In this document: positions 50,333-59,678 of the stretch, in pieces
Numbering within the stretch: position 1 is the stretch's first letter
Layout of the letters: every line of letters starts with the position of its first letter
Source: Brachybacterium saurashtrense
Lineage (GTDB): Bacteria > Actinomycetota > Actinomycetes > Actinomycetales > Dermabacteraceae
DNA length: 64,000 nt
Direction of reading: 5' to 3'
NCBI RefSeq assembly: GCF_003355475.1
Contig: NZ_CP031356.1
Location: 620,001-684,000, forward strand
The notes under the pieces: generated by a model
What the model saw: only the letters and a program-made list of their open reading frames with translations
The model's database searches: none
What the model was told of the DNA's origin: nothing
Program-made: the position numbers and the translations under genes

Positions 50333-51021
50333 GCTCGAAGAACCGACGCCGCACCCCGCGGAGGCCCACCGTGGTGTTCGACTTCGGCGGTGTGCTGAGC
50401 GCCGGGCACGACCCGGTCCCGGACGTCCACGAGCTGCTGGGCGGCGACGTCGAGACCCTGCGCGAGGCGCTGTGGCGCGAGCGCCCCGCCTACGACGGCG
50501 GGGAGATCGACGCCGCCGCGTACTGGGGCGCGGTCGCCGCCTCCGTGGGCGTCGAGCACCTCACCGAGGAGGAGGTGGCGGAGCTGCAGCGGGCCGACAA
50601 CCGCTACTTCCTGCGCCTGGACCCCGACTCCCGCGCGCTGCTCCACGACCTGGCCCGCCACCGGGTGCGGCTCGCGCTGCTCTCCAACGCCTCCGTGGCC
50701 TTCGGCGAGGACGTGCGCCGCGCCGACTGGTTCGAGGCGTTCACCCTCGCGGTGATCTCGGGGGAGGAGCGCACGGTCAAGCCGGAGCGGGAGATCTACG
50801 ACATCCTGCTGGACGTGCTCGCCCACGAGACCGGGGGAGTGTCCGTGCCGTCCTCGGTGCTCTTCTTCGACGATCGCGAGGACAACGTGGCCGCCGCCCG
50901 CGCGCTCGGGATCGATGCCCACCACTGGCCGCGCAACGGGGATGCGCACCCCGAGGGGACCGAGCACGGCGCGGCGATCGCCCGGCGGGTCCTCGCCGAG
51001 CGCGGCATCACGCTGGACTGA
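50329..51021 (+). CDS. HAD-superfamily hydrolase
   Basis: A 230-residue soluble HAD protein. Motif I is VVFDFGGVL: the nucleophilic Asp is present but the second Asp of DxD is Gly, as in the epoxide-hydrolase-N-terminal-like subgroup. Motif II is LALLSNAS, motif III the Lys in ERTVKPEREIY, and motif IV VLFFDDREDNVAAA. The four-helix cap lies between motifs I and II. Because the acid/base Asp is missing, phosphatase activity is uncertain. GTG 50329 overlaps the PDZ-Lon stop, so the pair is coexpressed. Confidence 0.9.
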   Translation: MSSKNRRRTPRRPTVVFDFGGVLSAGHDPVPDVHELLGGDVETLREALWRERPAYDGGEIDAAAYWGAVAASVGVEHLTEEEVAELQRADNRYFLRLDPDSRALLHDLARHRVRLALLSNASVAFGEDVRRADWFEAFTLAVISGEERTVKPEREIYDILLDVLAHETGGVSVPSSVLFFDDREDNVAAARALGIDAHHWPRNGDAHPEGTEHGAAIARRVLAERGITLD

Positions 51022-51052
51022 TCGCGCCTCGGGGCACACCGCCGGGGCGGGG

Positions 51053-51058
51053 TAGAGT
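51053..51058 (+). promoter_or_regulatory. -10 element (TAGAGT) for ettA
   Basis: TAGAGT lies 90 bases upstream of GTG 51148 and leaves a leader of about 80 bases, in which no other gene is seen. Confidence 0.45.
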
Positions 51059-51147
51059 CGGGCATCGTGACGACTCCCGAGCGGCACCGCGACGCGGCGC
51101 GCCGGTGAGACGTCCGCACACCGACCACCCTTCGACAAGGACACACA

Positions 51148-52830
51148 GTGGCAGAGTTCATCTACACGATGTACAAGGCGCGCAAGGCCGTGGGAGACAA
51201 GGTCATCCTCGATGACGTCACCATGAGCTTCTACCCGGGCGCGAAGATCGGCATGGTGGGCCCCAACGGCGCCGGCAAGTCGACGATCCTGAAGATCATG
51301 GCCGGGCTGGACCAGCCCTCCAACGGCGAGGCCCGCCTCAGCCCCGGCTACAGCGTGGGCATCCTGCTGCAGGAGCCGCCCCTGGACGAGTCCAAGACGG
51401 TGCTCGAGAACGTCCAGGAGGGCATGGGCGACCTGTACCGCAAGGTCCAGCGCTTCAACGCGATCGGCGAGGAGATGGCCGAGCCCGATGCGGACTTCGA
51501 CGCGCTGATGGCGGAGATGGGCACGCTCCAGTCCGACATCGACGCCGCCAACGGCTGGGACCTCGACTCCCAGCTGGAGCAGGCCATGGACGCGCTGCGT
51601 TGCCCGCCCGGCGACGAGCCGGTCACCCACCTCTCCGGCGGCGAGAAGCGCCGCGTGGCGCTGTGCAAGCTCCTGCTGGAGAAGCCGGACCTGCTGCTGC
51701 TGGACGAGCCCACCAACCACCTCGACGCCGAGAGCGTGCTCTGGCTCGAGCAGCACCTCCAGCAGTACGAGGGCGCGGTCATCGCCGTCACTCACGACCG
51801 CTACTTCCTCGACCACGTCGCCCAGTGGATCGCCGAGGTCGACCGCGGCCACCTCTACCCCTACGAGGGCAACTACTCCACCTACCTGGAGAAGAAGGAG
51901 GAGCGCCTGCAGGTCCAGGGCAAGAAGGACCAGAAGCTCGCCAAGCGCCTCAAGGAGGAGCTGGAGTGGGTGCGCTCCAACGCCAAGGGCCGCCAGGCGA
52001 AGTCCAAGTCGCGACTGGCCCGCTACGAGGAGATGGCCGCGGAGGCGGAGAAGACCCGCAAGCTCGACTTCGAGGAGATCACGATCCCGCCCGGCCCCCG
52101 CCTGGGCAGCAAGGTGATCGAGGCGAAAGACCTGACGAAGGGCTTCGGCGAGCGGATGCTCATCGACGGCCTCTCCTTCTCCCTGCCCCCGAACGGGATC
52201 GTGGGCGTGATCGGCCCGAACGGCGTGGGCAAGACCACCCTGTTCAAGACCATCGTGGGCCTCGAGCCGCTGGACGGCGGCGACCTCGAGGTGGGCCAGA
52301 GCGTCCAGATCAGCTACGTGGACCAGAACCGCGAGAACATCGACCCGAACAAGAACCTGTGGGAGGTCGTCTCCGACGGGCTCGACTTCATCCAGGTGGG
52401 CAAGGTGGAGATCCCCTCGCGCGCCTACGTCTCCCAGTTCGGCTTTAAGGGACCGGATCAGCAGAAGAAGGCCGGGGTGCTCTCCGGCGGCGAGCGCAAC
52501 CGCCTGAACCTCGCGCTCACCCTCAAGCAGGGCGGCAACGTGCTGCTGCTGGACGAGCCCACCAACGACCTCGACGTGCAGACCCTCGGCTCGCTCGAGA
52601 ACGCGCTGCTGGAGTTCCCCGGCTGCGCCGTGGTGGTCTCCCACGACCGCTGGTTCCTGGATCGCGTGGCCACCCACATCCTGGCCTACGAGGGCACCGA
52701 GGAGAACCCGGCGAACTGGTACTGGTTCGAGGGCAACTTCGAGTCGTACCAGGCCAACAAGGTGGCCCGCCTGGGCGAGGAGGCGGCGCGCCCGCACCGC
52801 GTCACCTACCGTCGCCTCACCCGCGACTGA
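51148..52830 (+). CDS. ettA: Energy-dependent translational throttle protein EttA (ABC-F)
   Basis: A 560-residue ABC-F ATPase that binds the ribosomal E site and gates the first elongation cycle according to ATP/ADP. There are two soluble cassettes and no membrane part. Cassette 1: GPNGAGKST, LSGGEKRRVALC, LLLLDEPTNHLD. Cassette 2: GPNGVGKTT, LSGGERNRLNLA, LLLLDEPTNDLD. The P-site tRNA-interaction linker (YEGNYSTYLEKKEERLQVQG, then RSNAKGRQAKSKSRLARY) identifies EttA rather than a resistance ABC-F. Start GTG 51148 follows AAGGA. It ends at a large bidirectional terminator. Confidence 0.96.
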   Translation: MAEFIYTMYKARKAVGDKVILDDVTMSFYPGAKIGMVGPNGAGKSTILKIMAGLDQPSNGEARLSPGYSVGILLQEPPLDESKTVLENVQEGMGDLYRKVQRFNAIGEEMAEPDADFDALMAEMGTLQSDIDAANGWDLDSQLEQAMDALRCPPGDEPVTHLSGGEKRRVALCKLLLEKPDLLLLDEPTNHLDAESVLWLEQHLQQYEGAVIAVTHDRYFLDHVAQWIAEVDRGHLYPYEGNYSTYLEKKEERLQVQGKKDQKLAKRLKEELEWVRSNAKGRQAKSKSRLARYEEMAAEAEKTRKLDFEEITIPPGPRLGSKVIEAKDLTKGFGERMLIDGLSFSLPPNGIVGVIGPNGVGKTTLFKTIVGLEPLDGGDLEVGQSVQISYVDQNRENIDPNKNLWEVVSDGLDFIQVGKVEIPSRAYVSQFGFKGPDQQKKAGVLSGGERNRLNLALTLKQGGNVLLLDEPTNDLDVQTLGSLENALLEFPGCAVVVSHDRWFLDRVATHILAYEGTEENPANWYWFEGNFESYQANKVARLGEEAARPHRVTYRRLTRD

Positions 52831-52845
52831 GCGCAGCGGCCCACC

Positions 52846-52887
52846 CGACGGACCCCCTGCCCGCCTCGGCGGTCAGGGGGTCCGTCG
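52846..52887. terminator. Bidirectional terminator after ettA
   Basis: Perfect 14-bp outer stem (52846-52859 with 52874-52887) enclosing an inner CCGCC/GGCGG stem, between convergent genes. Confidence 0.85.
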
Positions 52888-52926
52888 TCGTCCCGGGGCG
52901 GAGGACCGCAGGGGGAGCGGGGCGGC

Positions 52927-54486
52927 TCAGGAGCTCGCGGGCTCCTGATCCGCCGGCTCGAGGGTCGCGACCATCCGGGACGACGGGGCGCCGGAGCCGC
53001 TGCCCGGCGCCATCTCGCGGGTGACGAACAGGGAGCTCGCCTGCTCGGGGGAGAGGAACTCCACGGTGCCCTCCGCGGAGAGCTCGAGCACGCCGAGGCT
53101 GCGGGGCGTGCCGTCCTCGTCGCTCCACAGCTCCAGCACCTCGCCCTCGTGCCCGGCGACACCCTCGGCGCGCAGCGCCACGCCCTCCTCGCTCAGCACC
53201 GCCTGCCAGGTGCCGTTGTCGCTGATCCCGTGCACGAGACGGGCATCGGGCGCCATCGTCCCCTGGACCCAGCCGGCGGAGAACTCGCGCGCCTCGTCCA
53301 GGTCGCGGTGGGCGTCGAGCAGCAGCACCGAGAGCACCGCCACGGCGAGCAGGCCCAGCACGGCCGCGGAGCGGGAGACCCACGACGCGCGCGCCGGGCC
53401 GGGGCGGCGCGCCTCCCGGCGCCGCGCACGGCGGGAACGGCGGGAGCGCTGCTTCTCGTCGGCCGCGCGGAAGGCGAAGACGGGCGCGCCCTGCTGCTCT
53501 GCGCTCTCCTGTCCCGCGCCCTGCAGCCCCGCGCCCTGCAGCCCCATGCTCTGCGGCGCCGCGCCCGGGGCGTCCGGCGTCGCCGCCGCCCCTCCCGCGC
53601 CGCCCGGGTGCAGCATCCCCGCATGAGCGGGCGGTCCCACCCGACGACGCTGGGAGTCGGTGCCCAGCACCGGGGTGGCATAGGTGCCGCCGTAGGCGGG
53701 TTCCGCGGGAGAGGGCGCCGGCCGCGCGACGAACCCCTCGAGCACGGCGGGCCGCAGGTCGCGCGAGGGCGGCACGGCGGTGAGCAGCGCCAGCCGCGCC
53801 GCCGCCTCGATCGCATGGCGGTGGATGCCGGCGGTCTCGGGAGATCCCGTGAGCTCCCGCAGACGACGACGCTCCTCGACATCGGCGAGAGCCAGGGCGT
53901 CCAGGGCGCCGAGGCCCCGCGTCTCGGGGTCGCGGGGGCCGCCCAGGGGCACCAGCGCCTCGAGCACGTCGGCCAGCGCCACCGCGGCCCGGCGGCGCGC
54001 CTGGCCGGTCGCGGCGAAGCGGCCCTGCGCGGCGGACTCCACCAGGGCGCGCCCGGCCGGCGGCAGCTCCAGCAGCACCCGCAGCACCTCCGCCTCGCGG
54101 CGGTCGCTGGTGCGGTCCTCCGCGGGGCCGGGGCCGGCCAGCGAGCGCACGTCCCCGCGGGGGTGCGTGGCCACGGCCGCGCGGCGGGCGCGGTCCAGCA
54201 CCGCCGCCTCGCCGGGCAGACCGCTGGCGGCGAGCTCGGCGGCGTCGCGCAGGCAGGAGCGCAGCACGCTCACGGTGAGCTTCTCCGCCCGGGCGGCGGA
54301 GCCCGTCATGTGCACGGCGAGGCCGTGGACCCGGGCGCCGAGCACGTCCACCAGGGCGGCGGCGGCGCGCTGGTCGCCGCCCGCTGTGCGGCGCAGCAGG
54401 GTGCGGAGGGGATCCACCCGCAGCCCGAGATCGATGGTGTCCTCCGGGATCGCCGGCATCTCCCCGGTCCCTGCCTCGCTGCCCAT
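52927..54486 (-). CDS. Fused degenerate ECF sigma factor (SigK-like) and RskA-type anti-sigma factor
   Basis: A 519-residue protein. Residues 24-85 (DPLRTLLRRTAGGDQRAAAA, RVHGLAVHMTGSAARAEKLT) align by eye with sigma region 2 of SigK-type ECF factors. Residues 130-180 (EAEVLRVLLELPPAGRALVE) recall region 4 but the helix-turn-helix is eroded. Residues 190-255 (LGALDALALADVEERRRLRE, PPSRDLRPAVLEGF) match the RskA sigma-binding domain. A Pro/Gly/Gln linker with LQGAG repeats leads to an Arg cluster, one membrane span (372-391) and the extracytoplasmic RskA domain (GEVLELWSDEDGTPRSLG, VTREMAPGSGSGAPSSRMVA). GGAGGAG supports ATG 54486. Confidence 0.78.
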   Translation of the reverse strand: MGSEAGTGEMPAIPEDTIDLGLRVDPLRTLLRRTAGGDQRAAAALVDVLGARVHGLAVHMTGSAARAEKLTVSVLRSCLRDAAELAASGLPGEAAVLDRARRAAVATHPRGDVRSLAGPGPAEDRTSDRREAEVLRVLLELPPAGRALVESAAQGRFAATGQARRRAAVALADVLEALVPLGGPRDPETRGLGALDALALADVEERRRLRELTGSPETAGIHRHAIEAAARLALLTAVPPSRDLRPAVLEGFVARPAPSPAEPAYGGTYATPVLGTDSQRRRVGPPAHAGMLHPGGAGGAAATPDAPGAAPQSMGLQGAGLQGAGQESAEQQGAPVFAFRAADEKQRSRRSRRARRREARRPGPARASWVSRSAAVLGLLAVAVLSVLLLDAHRDLDEAREFSAGWVQGTMAPDARLVHGISDNGTWQAVLSEEGVALRAEGVAGHEGEVLELWSDEDGTPRSLGVLELSAEGTVEFLSPEQASSLFVTREMAPGSGSGAPSSRMVATLEPADQEPASS

Positions 54487-54651
54487 CGGGCTCCTCCCTG
54501 CGGTGCTCGCTCGCCCTGCGGCGCCGCCCCCACGGTGCCGGGGCACCGCCGGTCCCCCACGGTGCGGAGCCATTGTCGCAGGCCGGGGAGCGCTCCGCGG
54601 GTCGACGGGCGAGGACCGGAGCCGGCCGCGCCGCGCCCGCGGTGAGAAAGT

Positions 54652-54661
54652 TCTTGCAAGA
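54652..54661. promoter_or_regulatory. TCTTGCAAGA palindrome upstream of glgP, LacI/MalR-type half operator
   Basis: A 10-bp palindrome containing CTTGCAAG, resembling LacI-family maltose-repressor sites of streptomycetes, in the 325-base divergent region 54487-54811. It is 150 bases from glgP. Nothing else beyond the glgP -10 is supportable there. Confidence 0.35.
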
Positions 54662-54799
54662 CGCCCCTCCATGAGGTGCGCCCTGGGGGAGTCGGTGAGG
54701 GCCAGATAAATGTCGCCGCAGGTGAACACCCTGTGGACGGCAGGTCGACGGCGGGTTCCACGGCGCAAGAAGGGCGCAAGAACCGGGTCCGCCGTCGGG

Positions 54800-54805
54800 T
54801 ATCGT
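54800..54805 (+). promoter_or_regulatory. Leaderless -10 element (TATCGT) for glgP
   Basis: TATCGT, then GGCCCC, then ATG 54812. Confidence 0.55.
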
Positions 54806-54811
54806 GGCCCC

Positions 54812-57376
54812 ATGAAGCCGCTCTCGCTCCTCACGGTCTCCTCCGAGCTCCCCGAGGCCCTCGCGCCGCTGCGCGACCTCGCCCTGAACCTCCGCTGGAC
54901 CTGGCGCCGGCAGGCCGCGGACCTGTTCCGCTCCCTGGACCCGCACGCCTTCGTCGAGAGCGGGGAGAACCCCCTCGCGATGCTCTCGCAGGTCCCCGCG
55001 GGCCGCCTCGCCGAGGCCGCGCACGACGAGGCCTTCCTCGCCCGGATGCGCTCGGAGATGGGGGACCTCGGCACCTACGTGGGCTCCGGCCGCTGGTTCC
55101 AGCGCACCGTCCCCGGTGCCCAGGGGCACGGCGAGGGCTCCACCATCGCCTACTTCTCCATGGAGTTCGGCATCACGCCCACCCTGCCGATCTACTCCGG
55201 GGGCCTCGGTATCCTCGCCGGCGACCATCTGAAGTCCGCCTCGGATCTGGGCGTGCCGCTGGTGGCGGTGGGCCTGCTCTACCAGTGGGGCTACTTCTCC
55301 CAGTCCCTGGACCGCAGCGGCTGGCAGCAGGAGGAGTATCGCCTCAACGATCCCTCGCAGCTGCCGGTGGAGCCGGTGCGGGAGGCGGACGGCGAGCAGC
55401 TCACGGTGTCGGTGACCCTGCCCGGCGGCCGCGAGGTGACGATCGCGGTGTGGGTGGCGACGGTGGGCCGGGTCCCGCTGCTGCTGCTGGACACCAACCT
55501 GGAGGTCAACGACGAGGCCGGCCGGGCGATCACCGACCGTCTCTACGGCGGCGATCACGAGCACCGCATCGTGCAGGAGATCGTGCTGGGCATCGGCGGG
55601 GTCCGCGCGGTGGAGGCGTTCAGCGCGCTCACCGGCGCCCCCGCCCCCACCGTGTTCCACCTCAACGAGGGCCACGCCGGGTTCTCCGGCCTCGAGCGCG
55701 TGGGGCGCCTGATGCAGGGCGGCGCCGGCTTCGCGGAGTCGGTCGCCCAGGTGCGCGCGGGGACCGTGTTCACCACCCACACCCCGGTGCCCGCCGGCAT
55801 CGACCGCTTCGACGCCTCCCAGCTGCGCGGCCACCTCGACGCCGACGAGTCCGGGATCTCCCGCCTCATCCCCTCCCTGCCCGTGGAGGCGGCGCTCGCA
55901 CTCGGCATCGAGGAGGGCGGGGACGTGTTCAACATGGCCCAGCTCGGCTTCCGCATCGCCCAGCGCGCCAACGGCGTGGCGCGCCTGCACGGCGCGGTCT
56001 CCCGCGGCATGTTCCAGGACCTCTACCCGGGCTTCGACGTGCCCGAGGTGCCGATCGGCTCGGTCACCAACGGCGTGCACCGCCGCACCTGGACCTCCGC
56101 GCACATGGACGACCTGTACAAGAAGGCCCTGGGCGACGTGGACATCTCCTCGCTGCAGGACTGGAGCGCCCTGTCCACCCTCACCGACCACGAGCTCACC
56201 GAGACCCGGGACGCGCTGCGTGCGGACCTGGTCACGATGGCGCGCCGGCACGTGAAGGAGTCCTGGCTGCGGCGCGGCGCCGACGAGGCCGAGCTGGCCT
56301 GGACCGATCACATCCTCGATCCGCGGGCGCTGACCATCGGCTTCGCCCGCCGCGTCTCCACCTACAAGCGCCTCACGCTGATGCTCTCCGATCCCGAGCG
56401 TCTGCGTCGGATCCTGCTGGACGAGGAGCGTCCGGTGCAGATCGTGGTGGCTGGCAAGTCCCATCCGGCGGACCGTCCCGGCAAGGAGTTCCTCCAGCAG
56501 CTGGTGCAGTTCGCGGACGACCACGGGGTGCGCCACCGCATCGCCTTCCTGCCCGACTACGACATCCGCATGGCCTCGGTGCTGATCGCCGGCTCGGACG
56601 TGTGGCTGAACAACCCGATCCGTCCCGAGGAGGCCTCGGGCACCTCCGGCATGAAGGCGGTGCTCAACGGCTCCCTCACCTTCTCCGTCTCCGACGGCTG
56701 GTGGGACGAGATGCGCGACGACGAGGCCGGCTGGACCATCCCCACCGCCGAGGTGGAGGACCAGGGTCAGCGCGACCGGATCGAGGCGGAGGCGCTCTAC
56801 GAGATCCTCGAGCAGTCGATCGTGCCGCTGTTCTACGAGCGGGACGCGCGCGGCATGCAGCGCGGCTGGATGACGAAGGTGCGCTCCTCGCTGGTGAAGA
56901 TCGCGCCGCGGATAACCGCGGCCCGGATGGTGCGCGACTACGTCACCGACCTCTACCTCCCCGCCGCGCGCGCCGCCTCCGCGTTCACCGCGGATCCGGC
57001 GCTGGCCGGCGAGTTCACCGCCTGGAAGGAGACGATCCAGCGCGAGTGGCACGCGGTGGCCGTGCGGGGCGCGGAGCTGGAGGGCGCCGACGGCGGCGCG
57101 GTGCGCACCGGCGCCGAGATCACCCTGCGGGCCGACGTGGAGCTCGGGGCGCTGCGCGACACGGACGTGCTCGTCGAGGCGGTGCTGGGCGAGATCGGGC
57201 CCGGGGATGAGATCATCGAGCCTCAGCTGATCCCGCTGCAGCGCGAGGAGGACGGCCGCTGGGTCGCCCGCTTCGCGCTGACCGCTCCCGGACGGGTGGG
57301 CTGCACCGTGCGGGTCACCCCGCAGCACCCGGTGCTCGCCTCCCGCGCCGAGCTCGGGCTGGTCACCACCGCCTGA
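54812..57376 (+). CDS. glgP: Alpha-glucan (glycogen/maltodextrin) phosphorylase
   Basis: An 854-residue PLP enzyme releasing glucose-1-phosphate from alpha-1,4-glucans. The N-terminal DUF3417 domain (residues 1-110, LNLRWTWRRQAADLFRSL) and FSMEFGITPTLPIYSGGLG mark the short-chain TIGR02094-type phosphorylases. STYKRLTLM, the catalytic-site region GSDVWLNNPIRPEEASGTSG and MKAVLNGSLTFSVSDGWWDE (PLP Lys in SGMK) are intact. The C-terminal 120 residues form a beta domain. The leaderless TATCGT sets the start. A sugar-binding lipoprotein gene follows after 35 bases. Confidence 0.95.
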   Translation: MKPLSLLTVSSELPEALAPLRDLALNLRWTWRRQAADLFRSLDPHAFVESGENPLAMLSQVPAGRLAEAAHDEAFLARMRSEMGDLGTYVGSGRWFQRTVPGAQGHGEGSTIAYFSMEFGITPTLPIYSGGLGILAGDHLKSASDLGVPLVAVGLLYQWGYFSQSLDRSGWQQEEYRLNDPSQLPVEPVREADGEQLTVSVTLPGGREVTIAVWVATVGRVPLLLLDTNLEVNDEAGRAITDRLYGGDHEHRIVQEIVLGIGGVRAVEAFSALTGAPAPTVFHLNEGHAGFSGLERVGRLMQGGAGFAESVAQVRAGTVFTTHTPVPAGIDRFDASQLRGHLDADESGISRLIPSLPVEAALALGIEEGGDVFNMAQLGFRIAQRANGVARLHGAVSRGMFQDLYPGFDVPEVPIGSVTNGVHRRTWTSAHMDDLYKKALGDVDISSLQDWSALSTLTDHELTETRDALRADLVTMARRHVKESWLRRGADEAELAWTDHILDPRALTIGFARRVSTYKRLTLMLSDPERLRRILLDEERPVQIVVAGKSHPADRPGKEFLQQLVQFADDHGVRHRIAFLPDYDIRMASVLIAGSDVWLNNPIRPEEASGTSGMKAVLNGSLTFSVSDGWWDEMRDDEAGWTIPTAEVEDQGQRDRIEAEALYEILEQSIVPLFYERDARGMQRGWMTKVRSSLVKIAPRITAARMVRDYVTDLYLPAARAASAFTADPALAGEFTAWKETIQREWHAVAVRGAELEGADGGAVRTGAEITLRADVELGALRDTDVLVEAVLGEIGPGDEIIEPQLIPLQREEDGRWVARFALTAPGRVGCTVRVTPQHPVLASRAELGLVTTA

Positions 57377-57411
57377 GCGACACCGCACCACCGCTCGAAA
57401 GGCTCCGCTCC

Positions 57412-58731
57412 GTGCCCACCCGTCGCCAGCTCCTGCTCTCCACCGCTGCGATGGGCATGGCCGGGGCGGGGGCGCTCGCCGGCTGCTCCCGGCGCCGCTC
57501 CGTCGAGCTTGACGACGGGGACGCGCTGCGGATGCGGGTGTGGAGCGAGGCGGCGGCCTCGGCCTACGAGACCTCGCTGGCCGAGTTCACCGCGCAGACC
57601 GGCGTGGAGGTGGAGCTCGAGGTGCTGGGCTGGGACGACTACTGGACCCAGCTGCCGCTCGACGTCGCCTCCGGCGACCTACCCGACGTGCTGTGGATGA
57701 ACACCGCGAACCTCGCCCAGGCGCACGCCGGCGGGGTGCTGCTGGAGGTCGGGGACGCGCTGGGTCGGGACGTCGGGCGGTGGGAGGACGCCCCCACGGA
57801 GCTGTACCGGATCGAGGACGGTCTGTGGGGCGTGCCGCAGGTGTGGGAGCAGAGCATCCTGGTGGCCCACGAGGGCCTGGTCGCCGCGGTGGAGGGGGAC
57901 GCCTCGGCGCTCACCTTCGAGACCGGTGCCGACAGCGACCCGCTGCGGGAGCTGGCGCGGAAGGTCACCGTGGACGGCGAGGGCCGCCACCCCGGGGACG
58001 ACGGCTTCGACCCGGACACCCGCGCGATCCACGGCGTCAGCGCCCAGAGCGACCGCACCGCCGTGCTGGGGCCGTTCATCGCCGCCCAGGGCGGCACCTG
58101 GCAGGACGAGGAGGGCCGGATCGCCTTCGCCTCCGAGGAGGGGATCGCGGCCGTGCAGTACCTCGCGGACCTCGCCGCCTCCCACCTCGCCCCGTCGGGG
58201 CGGGACACCGTGGAGGACCCGGACCTGTGCCTGTCGCTGTTCCTGCAGGGCAAGCTCGCCCTGCTGCAGACGGGCACCTACGACCTCCACACCCTCGCCG
58301 AGGAGATCGGCGGCGACTTCGAGTGGGCGATCCACCCGGTGATCGCCGGCCCCGAGGGGACGTGCCCGCTGGTGCACGCGGTGGCAGCGGTGGGCGTGGA
58401 CCCGGACGACGAGGACCGCGAGGCGGCCGTGGTGGAGCTGCTGCGCTGGCTGGGCGGGGCCGACGGCCAGCGGCCGCTGGCGGAGAACCGCCTGGGGATC
58501 CCCGCGCACCGCGACCTGCGCGGCGCCTGGGAGGACGGCTGGGCCGAGCTCGGCGTGGACACCACCGGGATGGAGGTGCCCACCACCATCGCGCGGCCCG
58601 AGTGCGGGGACCGCTCCGCGATCGCGACCGGCACCGCGATGCCGATCATCGAGGAGGTGTTCCTCGGCGAGGCCGACGCCGCCGAGGCCCTGCCCCGCGC
58701 CCAGGAGGAGGCGAACGCCGCGCTGGGGTGA
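57412..58731 (+). CDS. Sugar-type extracellular solute-binding lipoprotein, orphan
   Basis: A 439-residue family 1 solute-binding protein, lipid-anchored outside the membrane. The N-terminus has RRQLLLSTAAMGMAGAGALAGC: a basic start (also resembling a Tat signal, TRRQLLL), a hydrophobic core and the lipobox LAGC with Cys at residue 25. Domain motifs: LAEFTAQTGVEVELEVLGWD, DLPDVLWMNTANLAQ, WGVPQVWEQSILV and FLQGKLALLQTGTY. GTG 57412 follows GAAAGG. No permease or ATPase lies next to it; proximity to glgP suggests a maltodextrin or other glucan-derived sugar, an inference. Confidence 0.92.
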   Translation: MPTRRQLLLSTAAMGMAGAGALAGCSRRRSVELDDGDALRMRVWSEAAASAYETSLAEFTAQTGVEVELEVLGWDDYWTQLPLDVASGDLPDVLWMNTANLAQAHAGGVLLEVGDALGRDVGRWEDAPTELYRIEDGLWGVPQVWEQSILVAHEGLVAAVEGDASALTFETGADSDPLRELARKVTVDGEGRHPGDDGFDPDTRAIHGVSAQSDRTAVLGPFIAAQGGTWQDEEGRIAFASEEGIAAVQYLADLAASHLAPSGRDTVEDPDLCLSLFLQGKLALLQTGTYDLHTLAEEIGGDFEWAIHPVIAGPEGTCPLVHAVAAVGVDPDDEDREAAVVELLRWLGGADGQRPLAENRLGIPAHRDLRGAWEDGWAELGVDTTGMEVPTTIARPECGDRSAIATGTAMPIIEEVFLGEADAAEALPRAQEEANAALG

Positions 58732-58735
58732 TCCC

Positions 58736-59671
58736 TCAGCGCGGCTGCGGCGCCCGGATCATCCCCTCCTGGGTGACGGTCGCGACCAGGTTCCCGGCCC
58801 GGTCGAACACCTGGCCGTGGGTGAGGCCGCGCCCGCCCGAGGCCGAGGGGGAGCGCTGCACGTACAGCAGCCACTCGTTCGCGTCGGCATGGCGGTGCCA
58901 CCAGATCGCGTGGTTGATCGTCGCCATCTTCAGGCCGGGCGTCATCCAGCTCAGCCCCTGCCGGCGCAGGATCGGCTCGAACGGGGTGTAGTCGCTGGCG
59001 AAGGCCAGGATCGCGTCGTGCAGCAGCGGATCCGCGTCCACCGGGGCGAGGGTGCGCATCCACACCATCTGGGTCTCGGCGGTGTCCGAGGCGGGATCCG
59101 GTCGCAGGTAGATCGGGTCGGTGACGTGACGGATGTCGATCGGCCGCTGCGTGGACCAGTAGTGCGCCACCGGGTGGTCGATCCCGGCGAGCACCTCCGC
59201 GGTGGTGGGCAGCCCCTCGGGATCGGGGGCCTCGGGTGCGCGCTCCTGGTGCTCAAGCCCGTCCTGCGTCTCCTGGAACGAGGCGGTCATCGCGAGGATC
59301 GTGCGCTCCTCCTCGTCGGCCTCCCGGCCCGGCTGGGTGGCCAGCACCCGCCGCACCGAGAACGAGCCGCCGTCGCGCAGCGCGTCCACCTGGAAGCGGA
59401 TCGGGTGCCGGGGATCGCCGGGGGCGAGGAAGTAGGAGTACATCGAATGGATGCGGCGCTCCGCGGAGACCGTGCGCCCCACGGCGGTGACCGCCTGGCC
59501 CATCACCTGGCCGCCGAACACGTGCCCGCCGGGATGCGGGGAGGAGTCCCCCTGGTAGGCGGCGACGGTGGCGGGGGTGGAGAACTCCCCGAAGGGGGCG
59601 GTCTCGCGCAGGTCGAGCAGGTCCACGAGACCGGCGGCGATCTCCGAGGGGTCGGGGTGCGGGAGCGTCAT
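58736..59671 (-). CDS. tesB: Acyl-CoA thioesterase II (TesB)
   Basis: A 311-residue double hot-dog thioesterase hydrolysing medium/long acyl-CoAs. HVFGGQVMGQAVTAVGRTV and HSMYSYFLAPGDP belong to hot dog 1; the catalytic region of hot dog 2 is LAFASDYTPFEPILR and MATINHAIWWHRH, with the Asp of FASDY in place. The start ATG 59671 has TACGAT seven bases upstream. It is divergent from another thioesterase with 40 bases between start codons and converges with the lipoprotein gene with 4 bases between stops. Confidence 0.94.
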   Translation of the reverse strand: MTLPHPDPSEIAAGLVDLLDLRETAPFGEFSTPATVAAYQGDSSPHPGGHVFGGQVMGQAVTAVGRTVSAERRIHSMYSYFLAPGDPRHPIRFQVDALRDGGSFSVRRVLATQPGREADEEERTILAMTASFQETQDGLEHQERAPEAPDPEGLPTTAEVLAGIDHPVAHYWSTQRPIDIRHVTDPIYLRPDPASDTAETQMVWMRTLAPVDADPLLHDAILAFASDYTPFEPILRRQGLSWMTPGLKMATINHAIWWHRHADANEWLLYVQRSPSASGGRGLTHGQVFDRAGNLVATVTQEGMIRAPQPR

Positions 59672-59678
59672 GCGCACG

